Source of the DNA: Dehalococcoidales bacterium | GTDB taxonomy: Bacteria > Chloroflexota > Dehalococcoidia > Dehalococcoidales > RBG-16-60-22 | Assembly (NCBI GenBank): GCA_030603605.1 | Contig: JAUVXN010000045.1 | Location: forward strand, 1 to 9,550 | DNA: 9,550 bases | Direction of reading: 5' to 3' | In this document: piece after piece, positions 1 through 5,523 of the stretch | Position numbering within the stretch: the stretch's first letter is position 1 | How the letters are laid out: the number at the start of each line of letters is the position of its first letter | Notes under the pieces: model-generated | Database searches by the model: none | Seen by the model: only the letters and a program-made list of their open reading frames with translations | Told to the model about the DNA's origin: nothing | Made by a program: the position numbers and the translations under genes

Positions 1-1
1 A

Positions 2-1030
2 GTGGCTCAGCTTATTGGAGCCAATGCTGAGGGAATAATATTCACTGGTAGCGGCACTGAGAGTAATAATTTCGCTATCAAGGGCTTGGCGCTAGCCTCG
101 CAAGCCAGGGGTAAGCATGTGGTAATCTCGGCAATTGAACACTTCTCGGTATTGCACTCAGCAAGAACTCTGGAGAAATGGGGTTTTGAGCTGACCCTGG
201 TTCCGGTGGATAAATATGGTGTAGTTGACACTGAGGCTGTCAGGCAAAGCATCAGGAAAGATACGGTGCTGGTATCCGTCATACATGCCAATGGTGAAGT
301 GGGCACCATAGAGCCAATAGCGGAGATTGCGAAGATAACCAGGGAGAATAACGTGACTTTCCATACTGATGCCGTGGCTACTGCTGGAACCATACAGGTT
401 GACATAAAGGAACTGGGGATAGACGCCTTAAGCCTGGCTGGAAACCAGTTCTATGGACCCAAAGGGGTAGGCGCTCTCTGGGTGCGAAAAGGAGTGCGCA
501 TTATGCCTCTGCTGGATGGAGGGGTGCAGGAAGGAGGGCGGCGAGCCGGCACGGAAAATATCCCGGCTATTGTCGGTTTGGGCAAGGCTGCTGAGTTGGC
601 AAGAACCAGTATGGAAACTAGAATCGAGCATCTCACCCCGCTCCGGGACCGTTTGCTGGCGGAATTGCCGGCTAAGATTGACCATGTGGTGGTTACCGGT
701 CACCCCCGGCATCGCCTTCCTGGAAACGCCAGCTTTTGTGTACGGTTTATTGAAGGCGAGTCCATGCTTATGTTGTTAAATAGCCAGGGGATTGCTGTCT
801 CCAGCGGCTCAGCCTGCACCTCAAGAGCACTTAAAGCTTCCCATGTGCTCATTGCTATGGGTCTATCTCATGAGCTGGCTCAGGGTTCTGTTCTCTTCAC
901 TCTTGGTGTAAATAATAATAATGAAGACGTAGACTATGTCCTGGAGGTGATGCCAGCCATTGTGGACAGGCTGCGGCAAATGTCACCACTTTATTCTAAA
1001 TTCAGCAAGACAGGCAAAGGAGGCAAGTAG
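2..1030 (+). CDS. Cysteine desulfurase (NifS/IscS) homologue, 5'-truncated, probable pseudo-enzyme
   Basis: Class V aminotransferase-fold protein. The frame is open to the left edge, so the GTG at position 2 is internal and roughly 40-60 residues are missing. Numbering visible residues from that GTG, family motifs include GTESNN (19-23), EH at 46-47 (PLP-stacking His), HTDA (121-124), FYGPKG (150-155), RRAGTEN (180-186) and the persulfide-cysteine loop SSGSACTS with Cys272. Normal members use PLP to take sulfur from L-cysteine onto that Cys and pass it to IscU. Here the PLP lysine is Gln149 (CAG, 446-448). The preceding His is Asn148, the DAxQ glutamine is Ala126, the NNE second Asn is Gly98, and the RFSLG arginine is Leu298. 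PLP-dependent desulfuration therefore looks unlikely, while Cys272 could still carry or receive sulfur. The gene is the first visible member of a sulfur operon and iscU starts one base after its TAG. Family is certain; loss of activity is inferred. Confidence 0.9.
   Translation: MAQLIGANAEGIIFTGSGTESNNFAIKGLALASQARGKHVVISAIEHFSVLHSARTLEKWGFELTLVPVDKYGVVDTEAVRQSIRKDTVLVSVIHANGEVGTIEPIAEIAKITRENNVTFHTDAVATAGTIQVDIKELGIDALSLAGNQFYGPKGVGALWVRKGVRIMPLLDGGVQEGGRRAGTENIPAIVGLGKAAELARTSMETRIEHLTPLRDRLLAELPAKIDHVVVTGHPRHRLPGNASFCVRFIEGESMLMLLNSQGIAVSSGSACTSRALKASHVLIAMGLSHELAQGSVLFTLGVNNNNEDVDYVLEVMPAIVDRLRQMSPLYSKFSKTGKGGK
1016..1023 (+). promoter_or_regulatory. Ribosome binding site of the iscU-like gene
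   Basis: AAAGGAGG lies inside the last codons of the upstream desulfurase homologue, 8 bases before the ATG at 1032. It fixes the iscU start there and rules out the longer in-frame extension beginning at 960. It also suggests that the two genes are translated from one message. Confidence 0.8.
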
Positions 1031-1031
1031 T

Positions 1032-1424
1032 ATGCCGATATATAGCGAAAAGGTGATGGAGCATTTTATGAATCCCCGTAATGTGGGGGAGATTGAGAAC
1101 CCTGATGGCATTGGAGAGATAGGTAATCCGATTTGCGGGGATATGATGGCCTTCTATATTAAGGTTAAAGATAATCGTCTGGAAGATGTTAAGTTTAAGA
1201 CTTTCGGTTGCGGGGCGGCGATTGCCGTTTCCAGTATGGTTAGCGAAATGGCTATAGGTAAGACGCTGGAAGAAGCAATGAAAATCACGCCTCAGTTGGT
1301 GGCTGATGAATTGGAGGGATTACCCAAGAATAAATTTCATTGCTCCAATTTGGGTGCCCAGGCCTTACATAAGGCTATTAAGAATTACCAGGGCAGAAAG
1401 AAAGCACAAGGAGGGAAGGAATGA
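1032..1424 (+). CDS. iscU: IscU/NifU-N type Fe-S cluster assembly scaffold
   Basis: A 130-residue cytoplasmic scaffold on which [2Fe-2S] clusters are built before transfer to apo-proteins. The three ligand cysteines are present: Cys35 in GNPICGD, Cys60 in FGCGAA and Cys104 in KFHCSNL. The conserved Asp37 after the first Cys and His103 before the third are also present. Length is normal for a stand-alone IscU. The E. coli-type HscA chaperone motif LPPVK before the third Cys reads LPKNK (97-101). The adjacent desulfurase homologue would normally be its sulfur donor but lacks the PLP lysine, so sulfur may arrive by another route, possibly the DsrE2 and TusA proteins downstream. The stop overlaps the next gene's ATG (ATGA, 1421-1424), indicating translational coupling. 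Function as a scaffold is well supported; its sulfur source is inferred. Confidence 0.93.
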   Translation: MPIYSEKVMEHFMNPRNVGEIENPDGIGEIGNPICGDMMAFYIKVKDNRLEDVKFKTFGCGAAIAVSSMVSEMAIGKTLEEAMKITPQLVADELEGLPKNKFHCSNLGAQALHKAIKNYQGRKKAQGGKE

Positions 1425-1621
1425 TGGGAGCAGAACCAAAGCCAGAAAAGGAACGCCGTTTTTGTCCTTACTGTGATGAGGAGATGGTGGAAACATCGTT
1501 TCCATACTGCCAGGCTTGTGGGTTAACCGTGTTTTATTGCCCCAAGTGTCGAAAACCTGTCTCCCGAGACAAAAAAGTATGCCCTCACTGTGGAGCCGAG
1601 ATTAAGGGCGAGAAAGACTAA
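1421..1621 (+). CDS. Small double zinc-ribbon protein
   Basis: A 66-residue protein with four CxxC pairs: Cys15/18 (FCPYC), Cys30/33 (YCQAC), Cys40/43 (YCPKC) and Cys54/57 (VCPHC). This spacing fits two consecutive zinc ribbons or rubredoxin-like knuckles, each binding one metal through two pairs. No enzymatic domain, signal peptide or membrane segment is visible, and the ends are charged. Its ATG overlaps the iscU stop by 4 bases and a purine-rich RBS (AAGGAGGG) lies just upstream. A second ATG at 1424 would shorten it by one residue. The gene sits between a scaffold and a DsrE-type relay protein, so a role in protein-protein docking or metal/sulfur handling in that complex is plausible. I do not recognise a named family beyond zinc ribbon. 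Confidence 0.82.
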   Translation: MMGAEPKPEKERRFCPYCDEEMVETSFPYCQACGLTVFYCPKCRKPVSRDKKVCPHCGAEIKGEKD

Positions 1622-1635
1622 AGGTTTGAGATTAG

Positions 1636-2127
1636 ATGGCAGAAGAAAAGGAGAAATTAACCATAGCTGTCTTAAGTGGAGACCTGGAGCGTGCTTTGGC
1701 TGCTTTTATGCTGGCAGCCACTGGTGCCAGCATGGGAATGGAAGTGAGCATGTTCTTCACCTTCTGGGGGCTGAATATCATTAAGAAAGATGAAGGTAGC
1801 ATTAGAAGTAAAGGACTGATGAGAAAAATGCTGAACTTCATGAACCGGGGCGGCAGCAAGAGATTAAAGCTTTCCAGGTTTAATATGTTTGGCTTAGGTA
1901 CCTGGATGATGAAGAGGTTGATGAAGGAGGCCAATATGCCCTCCGTCAGCGAGTATATCACTATGGCTCACAATATGGGGGTAAACATTATTGCCTGCAC
2001 AACTACATGTGGGGTGATGGGCTTGCCTGCAGAAGAAGAGACTTTCCGCAGTGAAGTTACTAGCCTGGCCGGTGCCGCCTATTTCTTGAATGAGGCACGT
2101 AAATCAAAGGTAACCCTTTTCATCTAA
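1636..2127 (+). CDS. DsrE/DsrF/DrsH-like family protein (DsrE2 type), putative sulfur-relay protein
   Basis: A 163-residue protein of the DsrE2-like branch of the DsrE superfamily. Recognisable features are the SGDLERALAAF opening (14-24), the MGMEVSMFFTFWGLNII stretch (33-49), the NMFGLGTWMMK segment (83-93) and the ACTTTCGVMG cysteine motif (120-129). Cys121 is at the position of the family's sulfur-binding cysteine, and Cys125 is a second one four residues on. In sulfur-oxidising bacteria and archaea DsrE2 is usually encoded with TusA and rhodanese and shuttles protein-bound persulfide. Here TusA follows 26 bases later and iscU and a desulfurase homologue precede it, so passing sulfur among these partners is the natural inference. 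The central hydrophobic stretches suggest membrane association is possible. The start has only a weak RBS (AAGG or GAG in the 14-base gap), perhaps relying on readthrough from the previous gene. Confidence 0.9.
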   Translation: MAEEKEKLTIAVLSGDLERALAAFMLAATGASMGMEVSMFFTFWGLNIIKKDEGSIRSKGLMRKMLNFMNRGGSKRLKLSRFNMFGLGTWMMKRLMKEANMPSVSEYITMAHNMGVNIIACTTTCGVMGLPAEEETFRSEVTSLAGAAYFLNEARKSKVTLFI

Positions 2128-2145
2128 GTCACTATAGCCAAATCA

Positions 2146-2151
2146 AGGAGG
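2146..2151 (+). promoter_or_regulatory. Ribosome binding site that decides the tusA start
   Basis: AGGAGG lies 2 bases before the ATG at 2154 but 5 bases before the in-frame ATG at 2157. The second ATG has the more workable spacing and is the preferred start. Confidence 0.7.
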
Positions 2152-2156
2152 AAATG

Positions 2157-2390
2157 ATGAAGGCAGACCAGACCCTGGATTGTGTGGGGCTTTATTGCCC
2201 GATGCCTATCGTCAAAACGGCGGAGAAGTTTAAGGAGTTGAAGCCGGGAGAGGTACTGGAGGTAGTGGCTGATGATAAGGGGATAAAACAGGACATGCCG
2301 GCTTGGTGTGAAGCTACCCGCAACGAGTATTTGGGAATAGAGGAGGAGGGTGGGGAAATCAGGGTCTATGTGAAGAAGTCACATAAGTGA
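2157..2390 (+). CDS. tusA: TusA-family sulfur carrier protein
   Basis: A 77-residue SirA/YedF/TusA-fold protein. The hallmark CPxP motif is present as YCPMP, with Cys14 the sulfur-carrying residue. Further Cys9 and Cys51 occur; the latter lies in the PAWCEATRNEYLG segment, which is usual for YedF-like members of anaerobes. TusA proteins accept persulfide from a desulfurase or rhodanese and hand it to DsrE-type proteins, for tRNA thiolation, molybdenum-cofactor synthesis or sulfur metabolism. Here the direct neighbours are DsrE2 upstream and then IscU and a PLP-lysine-less desulfurase homologue, so it is the likely soluble carrier for this cluster. The start is set at 2157 from RBS spacing (alternative ATG at 2154). 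It is the last gene of the tightly spaced block, with 75 bases before the next start. Confidence 0.92.
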   Translation: MKADQTLDCVGLYCPMPIVKTAEKFKELKPGEVLEVVADDKGIKQDMPAWCEATRNEYLGIEEEGGEIRVYVKKSHK

Positions 2391-2465
2391 AGGCCGCTAC
2401 TCTCTTGTCACTACTGTCTATCCAGTCTTGTTCAATTACCCTCTGTAGAACGAAGGAATTACAAC

Positions 2466-3599
2466 ATGTCACATATGGCTGATATTACTATTGTTGGTGC
2501 TGGTGTAATCGGGCTAGCCATAGCGGCGCAGGTGGGGAGTGAGGACAGGGAAGTCTATGTGCTGGAAAAGAATGAAACATTTGGTCAAGAAATAAGCAGT
2601 CGGCACAGCGAGGTTATACACGCCGGTATCTATTATCCTGAAGGCTCGCTAAAGGCAAGGATGTGCGTCACTGGCAACCGTATCCTTTATGAACTCTGTG
2701 AGAGATATGGTATAGGTCATAGGAAACTTGGGAAGTTGGTAGTGGCAACAAATGATGAGGAGAGCGGGGAACTGCAGGCATTGCTGGAGAAGGGACAGAG
2801 AAATGGTGCTCAGGGCTTGAGGATGCTGTCAAAACAGGAGATAAAGGAGTTAGAGCCAAATATAGCTGGAGTGGCGGCTATTTTGTCCCCGTCAACTGGC
2901 ATTATTGACTCGCATGCGTTAATGAAACACTTTGTTGCCAGCGCTAGGGGGAGGGGAGTCCAGATAGTCTATCAAACGAAAGTCGTTGGGATAGAAAAGG
3001 TAGCTGATGGGTACGAAGTGAGTGTGGAAGATAACACCGGAACATTTTCCTTTACCACGAGGCTTTTGGTAAATTGTGCGGGTCTCCAGAGCGACAATGT
3101 AGCTGAGCTGGCTGGAATAGATATCACCAAGGCTGGATATCAACTGCACTATTGCAAAGGAGAGTATTTTAGTGTAGGCAGGGGCAAAAATACTCTGGTT
3201 AAGAGGCTGATATATCCGGTACCATCAGTCGGTCTCACCGGTCTTGGCATTCATGTTACTCTTGACATGGGGGGGAGGATGCGGTTAGGTCCCAGTGTTC
3301 AATATGTGGATAGCCTGGATTACACTGTTGACAGTCAGCACAAGACCCTTTTCTACGATTCAGCAAGAAGATTGCTGCCATTTCTAGAGTATGATGACCT
3401 GGAGCCGGAAATGGCTGGTATCAGGCCGAAGCTTCAGGAGTCCGGGGGAGACTTCAGGGACTTCGTAATCAGGGACGAAAGCGGTAAGGGTCTGCCCGGA
3501 TTTATCAACCTCATCGGAATTGAGTCCCCCGGCCTGACCGCCTCCCCGTCTATAGCCGAGTATGTTGGCAGCCTGGTTAAAGAACAGTTTGGCAAGTGA
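2466..3599 (+). CDS. lhgO: FAD-dependent oxidoreductase, L-2-hydroxyglutarate oxidase (LhgO/L2HGDH) type
   Basis: A 377-residue DAO-superfamily flavoprotein. The N-terminal Rossmann motif GAGVIG (11-16) and the ribose-binding Glu34 of the LEK segment mark FAD binding. The block SSRHSEVIHAGIYYPEGSLK (44-63) is the signature that separates the LhgO/L2HGDH branch from other DAO members. The C-terminal part has the expected MAGIRPKL and GIESPGLTASPSIAEYV segments. Known members oxidise L-2-hydroxyglutarate to 2-oxoglutarate and pass electrons to the quinone pool or oxygen. In an anaerobe the acceptor would be quinone or a ferredoxin/ETF-like partner, which is inference. The ATG at 2466 has GAAGGA upstream at good spacing; a second ATG at 2475 is possible. 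No N-terminal signal is seen. It lies 75 bases after tusA, so cotranscription is possible but not shown. Exact substrate is unproven. Confidence 0.87.
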   Translation: MSHMADITIVGAGVIGLAIAAQVGSEDREVYVLEKNETFGQEISSRHSEVIHAGIYYPEGSLKARMCVTGNRILYELCERYGIGHRKLGKLVVATNDEESGELQALLEKGQRNGAQGLRMLSKQEIKELEPNIAGVAAILSPSTGIIDSHALMKHFVASARGRGVQIVYQTKVVGIEKVADGYEVSVEDNTGTFSFTTRLLVNCAGLQSDNVAELAGIDITKAGYQLHYCKGEYFSVGRGKNTLVKRLIYPVPSVGLTGLGIHVTLDMGGRMRLGPSVQYVDSLDYTVDSQHKTLFYDSARRLLPFLEYDDLEPEMAGIRPKLQESGGDFRDFVIRDESGKGLPGFINLIGIESPGLTASPSIAEYVGSLVKEQFGK

Positions 3600-3622
3600 C
3601 GGTGTGAAATAGATTACCTGTC

Positions 3623-3651
3623 TTTACAAAGCTGATTTTTGGGGCTAAAAT
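3623..3651 (+). promoter_or_regulatory. Sigma70-type promoter of the tRNA-Val gene
   Basis: TTTACA (3623-3628) and TAAAAT (3646-3651) are separated by exactly 17 bases. Transcription would begin around 3658, a few bases before the mature tRNA 5' end at 3664. Each hexamer differs from the consensus at one position. Confidence 0.7.
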
Positions 3652-3663
3652 AGATATGTCTTT

Positions 3664-3739
3664 GGGCGGTTAGCTCAGTTGGTAGAGCGTTGGTTTCACA
3701 TACCAGAGGTCAGAGGTTCAAGTCCTCTACCGCCCACCA
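3664..3739 (+). tRNA. tRNA-Val (anticodon CAC)
   Basis: A complete cloverleaf can be folded by hand. The acceptor stem GGGCGGT (3664-3670) pairs with ACCGCCC (3729-3735) without mismatch. The D stem is GCTC/GAGC around the AGTTGGTA loop. The anticodon stem TTGGT/ACCAG has one G-U pair and its loop TTCACAT places anticodon CAC at 3697-3699, reading GUG valine codons. The variable region is AGGTC and the T arm is AGAGG-TTCAAGT-CCTCT. The discriminator is A3736 and CCA is encoded (3737-3739). It stands alone between the FAD oxidoreductase gene and the convergent minus-strand block, with its own promoter. Confidence 0.97.
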
Positions 3740-3743
3740 TTAT

Positions 3744-3758
3744 GGTAATTTTATTACC
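3744..3758 (+). terminator. Weak hairpin just after the tRNA, possible terminator or processing site
   Basis: GGTAAT and ATTACC form a 6-bp stem around a TTT loop, 5 bases after the tRNA CCA end. The stem is AT-rich and no T-run follows, so it is a poor intrinsic terminator. It may instead mark 3' processing. The rest of the convergent gap (3759-3830) shows no strong hairpin. Confidence 0.3.
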
Positions 3759-3830
3759 CTAAATTAACCAATAGTTAGCTGATTGTTGTACCTAAGTAGA
3801 GGCCGAGGTATTCCTGTTTTCGTCTACCAA

Positions 3831-4634
3831 TTATTTAGCCCCCAAGGCATCTACCTTAGCCTGTAATGGCGCTTTTATGGAGCCGAAGTCCAGCCCTTTC
3901 TGAATAGCAAAATCGCGAATTGTCATGCCGGTAACTGGAAGTTCTTCTCCGATAACGGTTTTAATTTCCTCTTCGGGAACCCCCCAGGCCAGTAGGTCTC
4001 CAAACGTAGTATTTCCTTTGATAACCATTTCAGTTGATGTTTCGTGTTCTTCTGTTGGGACAACTCCTTCAGTTATGGTACTGGGTTCCACTATTCGTAG
4101 ACCACCAATGTCTATGCTGTGGGTGTCTAAGAACGCAACTTGGTCTTCCGTGAGGTTTGCTTTAGCCTTGAGAATCTCAACCGCAGATTCTGGTAGATAG
4201 TCATCACCTGAAAGCGTATACGGCAAGCCGGTGTAGAGCGCCACAAATACCTTCACGGAACCGGTGCCTATCTCTACATCTTCCTCCAGATTTGCGTAGG
4301 CCGCTTCCAAATCCCCACACCTGAAGTCTGCCAGGTTCTCGATAGCTCCTAGTCCAAATGCTGTCCCCAGTTCGGTAAGAGGTATCTCCCACAGCTCACT
4401 TATACCCCCAAAGCTATAAGAACCACGGATGTCGGCCGGGTTATATTCCCCGGCAAACTCGCCTGCCTTAAATGTTACAGGAACCTGACCGCCCCCACTA
4501 CCCTGGCCACCCCCATTACCTGGGCTACCCCTACCGCCCTCAGTATTCCAGAGGTTAAACGCCATGGTCATGGCGATTCCGCCAAAGATAACTATCAAGA
4601 CAATTAAGCCCATATGCCAGCTCTTTATTTTCAT
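3831..4634 (-). CDS. Membrane-anchored extracytoplasmic protein with duplicated motif, partner of the polyferredoxin
   Basis: A 267-residue protein from the ATG at 4634. A TTG at 4637 is too close to the RBS. Residues 9-29 form one hydrophobic segment after a short basic N-terminus, so it is a signal anchor. A flexible Gly/Ser-rich linker (33-50) follows, then a soluble region presumably outside the membrane. That region carries two related motifs: IRGSYSFGGISELWEIPLTE (69-88) and IKGNTTFGDLLAWGVPEEE (205-223). Between them lies a segment with VFVALYTGLPYTL (129-141) and YLPESAVEILK (146-156). From memory, similar sequence accompanies or is fused to NapH-like polyferredoxins; I cannot name the family. 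There are no heme or Fe-S ligand motifs; one Cys (106) is present. It starts 10 bases after the polyferredoxin stop with the RBS overlapping that stop, so the two are coupled and probably act together. Confidence 0.78.
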   Translation of the reverse strand: MKIKSWHMGLIVLIVIFGGIAMTMAFNLWNTEGGRGSPGNGGGQGSGGGQVPVTFKAGEFAGEYNPADIRGSYSFGGISELWEIPLTELGTAFGLGAIENLADFRCGDLEAAYANLEEDVEIGTGSVKVFVALYTGLPYTLSGDDYLPESAVEILKAKANLTEDQVAFLDTHSIDIGGLRIVEPSTITEGVVPTEEHETSTEMVIKGNTTFGDLLAWGVPEEEIKTVIGEELPVTGMTIRDFAIQKGLDFGSIKAPLQAKVDALGAK

Positions 4635-4640
4635 CAACTT

Positions 4641-4646
4641 CTCCTT
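4641..4646 (-). promoter_or_regulatory. Ribosome binding site overlapping the polyferredoxin stop codon
   Basis: On the minus strand the TAA stop (4647-4645) runs directly into AAGGAG (4646-4641), which lies 6 bases before the ATG at 4634. This supports that start over the TTG at 4637 and implies translational coupling of the two genes. Confidence 0.75.
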
Positions 4647-5523
4647 ACAGCTTTCCTATCGTCATTACTACCGTATCCTCCAGAGGACAGGCATCTTCTG
4701 ACGTGCATTTCAAACAACTTATACACTGATGGTCTCGGACTGTCCTGCCTGTTGACACCTCGATATTCATCGGGCAGGCACGGTCGCAAGCCTTACAATC
4801 GATGCATGTTGATATATTCCGTTTTATCGTGAAGACCCGGAAGAGGTTAAACACACCGAGAACTGCCCCGTAGGGACAGGCATACTTGCAGAAAGGCCTT
4901 TCCACGAACAGAGAAGCCAGTATCACCACCCCCAGTATTATTAAACTGCTGATGGCCACCTCACCCGTCCAGAAGTTAAACAGGGCAAAGTAGGGGTCGT
5001 AGTCCGCAAAAAACAGCGTTGCCGAAGTAGCGGTAACGTACACCACCCATATCAATACCCCATAACGCAGGTATTTCAAATACCGGTCGGTTCCGGCGGG
5101 TATAAGTCTATTGAACTTTTTGGGGGATATTTTCCTACCCAGCTTTCCAAGCCACTCCTGAAAACTACCTAAAGGGCAAACCCAACCACAAAACGCCGGG
5201 CCAACGAGTAATGCCAGAGCAAATACGATATACATTAGGATAAAGGCTGATTCATGGATTTGATGTACATAGGTCCCCGCCGTGACATACTGGTAAATTG
5301 AGACGACACCACCAAAGGGACAGACAGCATGCAGCGATGCCGATGACAGGAACCCGATTGCCATTCCCCGTTCTTCCAGTGCATGATTGACCGCAATCAA
5401 TGCAATGAGGGCAAAAAAGAATATTTGAACAACCAACCGCAGATTAATCTTCTTGCTGCTTTTATCTCTTTTCTTTACGTTCTTGGGTACTGGTGCACCC
5501 CGAGGAGCTCCTTTTTGTGCCAT
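4645..5523 (-). CDS. NapH/NosR-like membrane 4Fe-4S polyferredoxin
   Basis: A 292-residue integral membrane iron-sulfur protein. After a basic N-terminus (to about 30) come roughly five membrane segments (about 30-48, 92-112, 153-173, 190-207, with a possible re-entrant part near 55-82). Two CxxxCP motifs typical of the NapH/NosR/CcoG group are present: CGWVCPLG (112-119) and CKYACPYG (212-219). The C-terminal domain carries two ferredoxin motifs, CIDCKACDRACP (240-251) and CISCLKCTSEDACP (267-280). The second has CxxCxxC followed by five residues before the last Cys instead of three, an insertion. An extra CPFGG occurs near residue 68. Members move electrons between the quinone pool or cytoplasmic donors and extracytoplasmic partners, here probably with the coupled downstream protein. 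ATG at 5523 is chosen over the adjacent TTG at 5526; AAGGAG lies 8 bases upstream. The redox partner is unknown. Confidence 0.9.
   Translation of the reverse strand: MAQKGAPRGAPVPKNVKKRDKSSKKINLRLVVQIFFFALIALIAVNHALEERGMAIGFLSSASLHAVCPFGGVVSIYQYVTAGTYVHQIHESAFILMYIVFALALLVGPAFCGWVCPLGSFQEWLGKLGRKISPKKFNRLIPAGTDRYLKYLRYGVLIWVVYVTATSATLFFADYDPYFALFNFWTGEVAISSLIILGVVILASLFVERPFCKYACPYGAVLGVFNLFRVFTIKRNISTCIDCKACDRACPMNIEVSTGRTVRDHQCISCLKCTSEDACPLEDTVVMTIGKL

Noticed and set aside
7..712. Several minus-strand open frames opposite the desulfurase homologue.
   Set aside because: They lie antisense to a frame with unmistakable NifS/IscS similarity and show no motif of their own.
960..1031. In-frame upstream ATG at 960 that would extend the iscU-like protein by 24 residues.
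   Set aside because: The extension overlaps the desulfurase coding sequence in another frame, is unlike any IscU N-terminus, and the strong RBS at 1016-1023 serves the ATG at 1032.
2391..2465. Possible promoter between tusA and the FAD oxidoreductase (TTGTCA near 2405).
   Set aside because: No acceptable -10 hexamer at 16-18 bases spacing could be found, so separate transcription is not supported from the sequence.
3781..3830. Short complementary arms (TACCT/AGGTA, GTAGA/TCTAC) after the minus-strand gene as a terminator.
   Set aside because: Stems are only 5 bp with long loops and lack a T-run on the minus strand.
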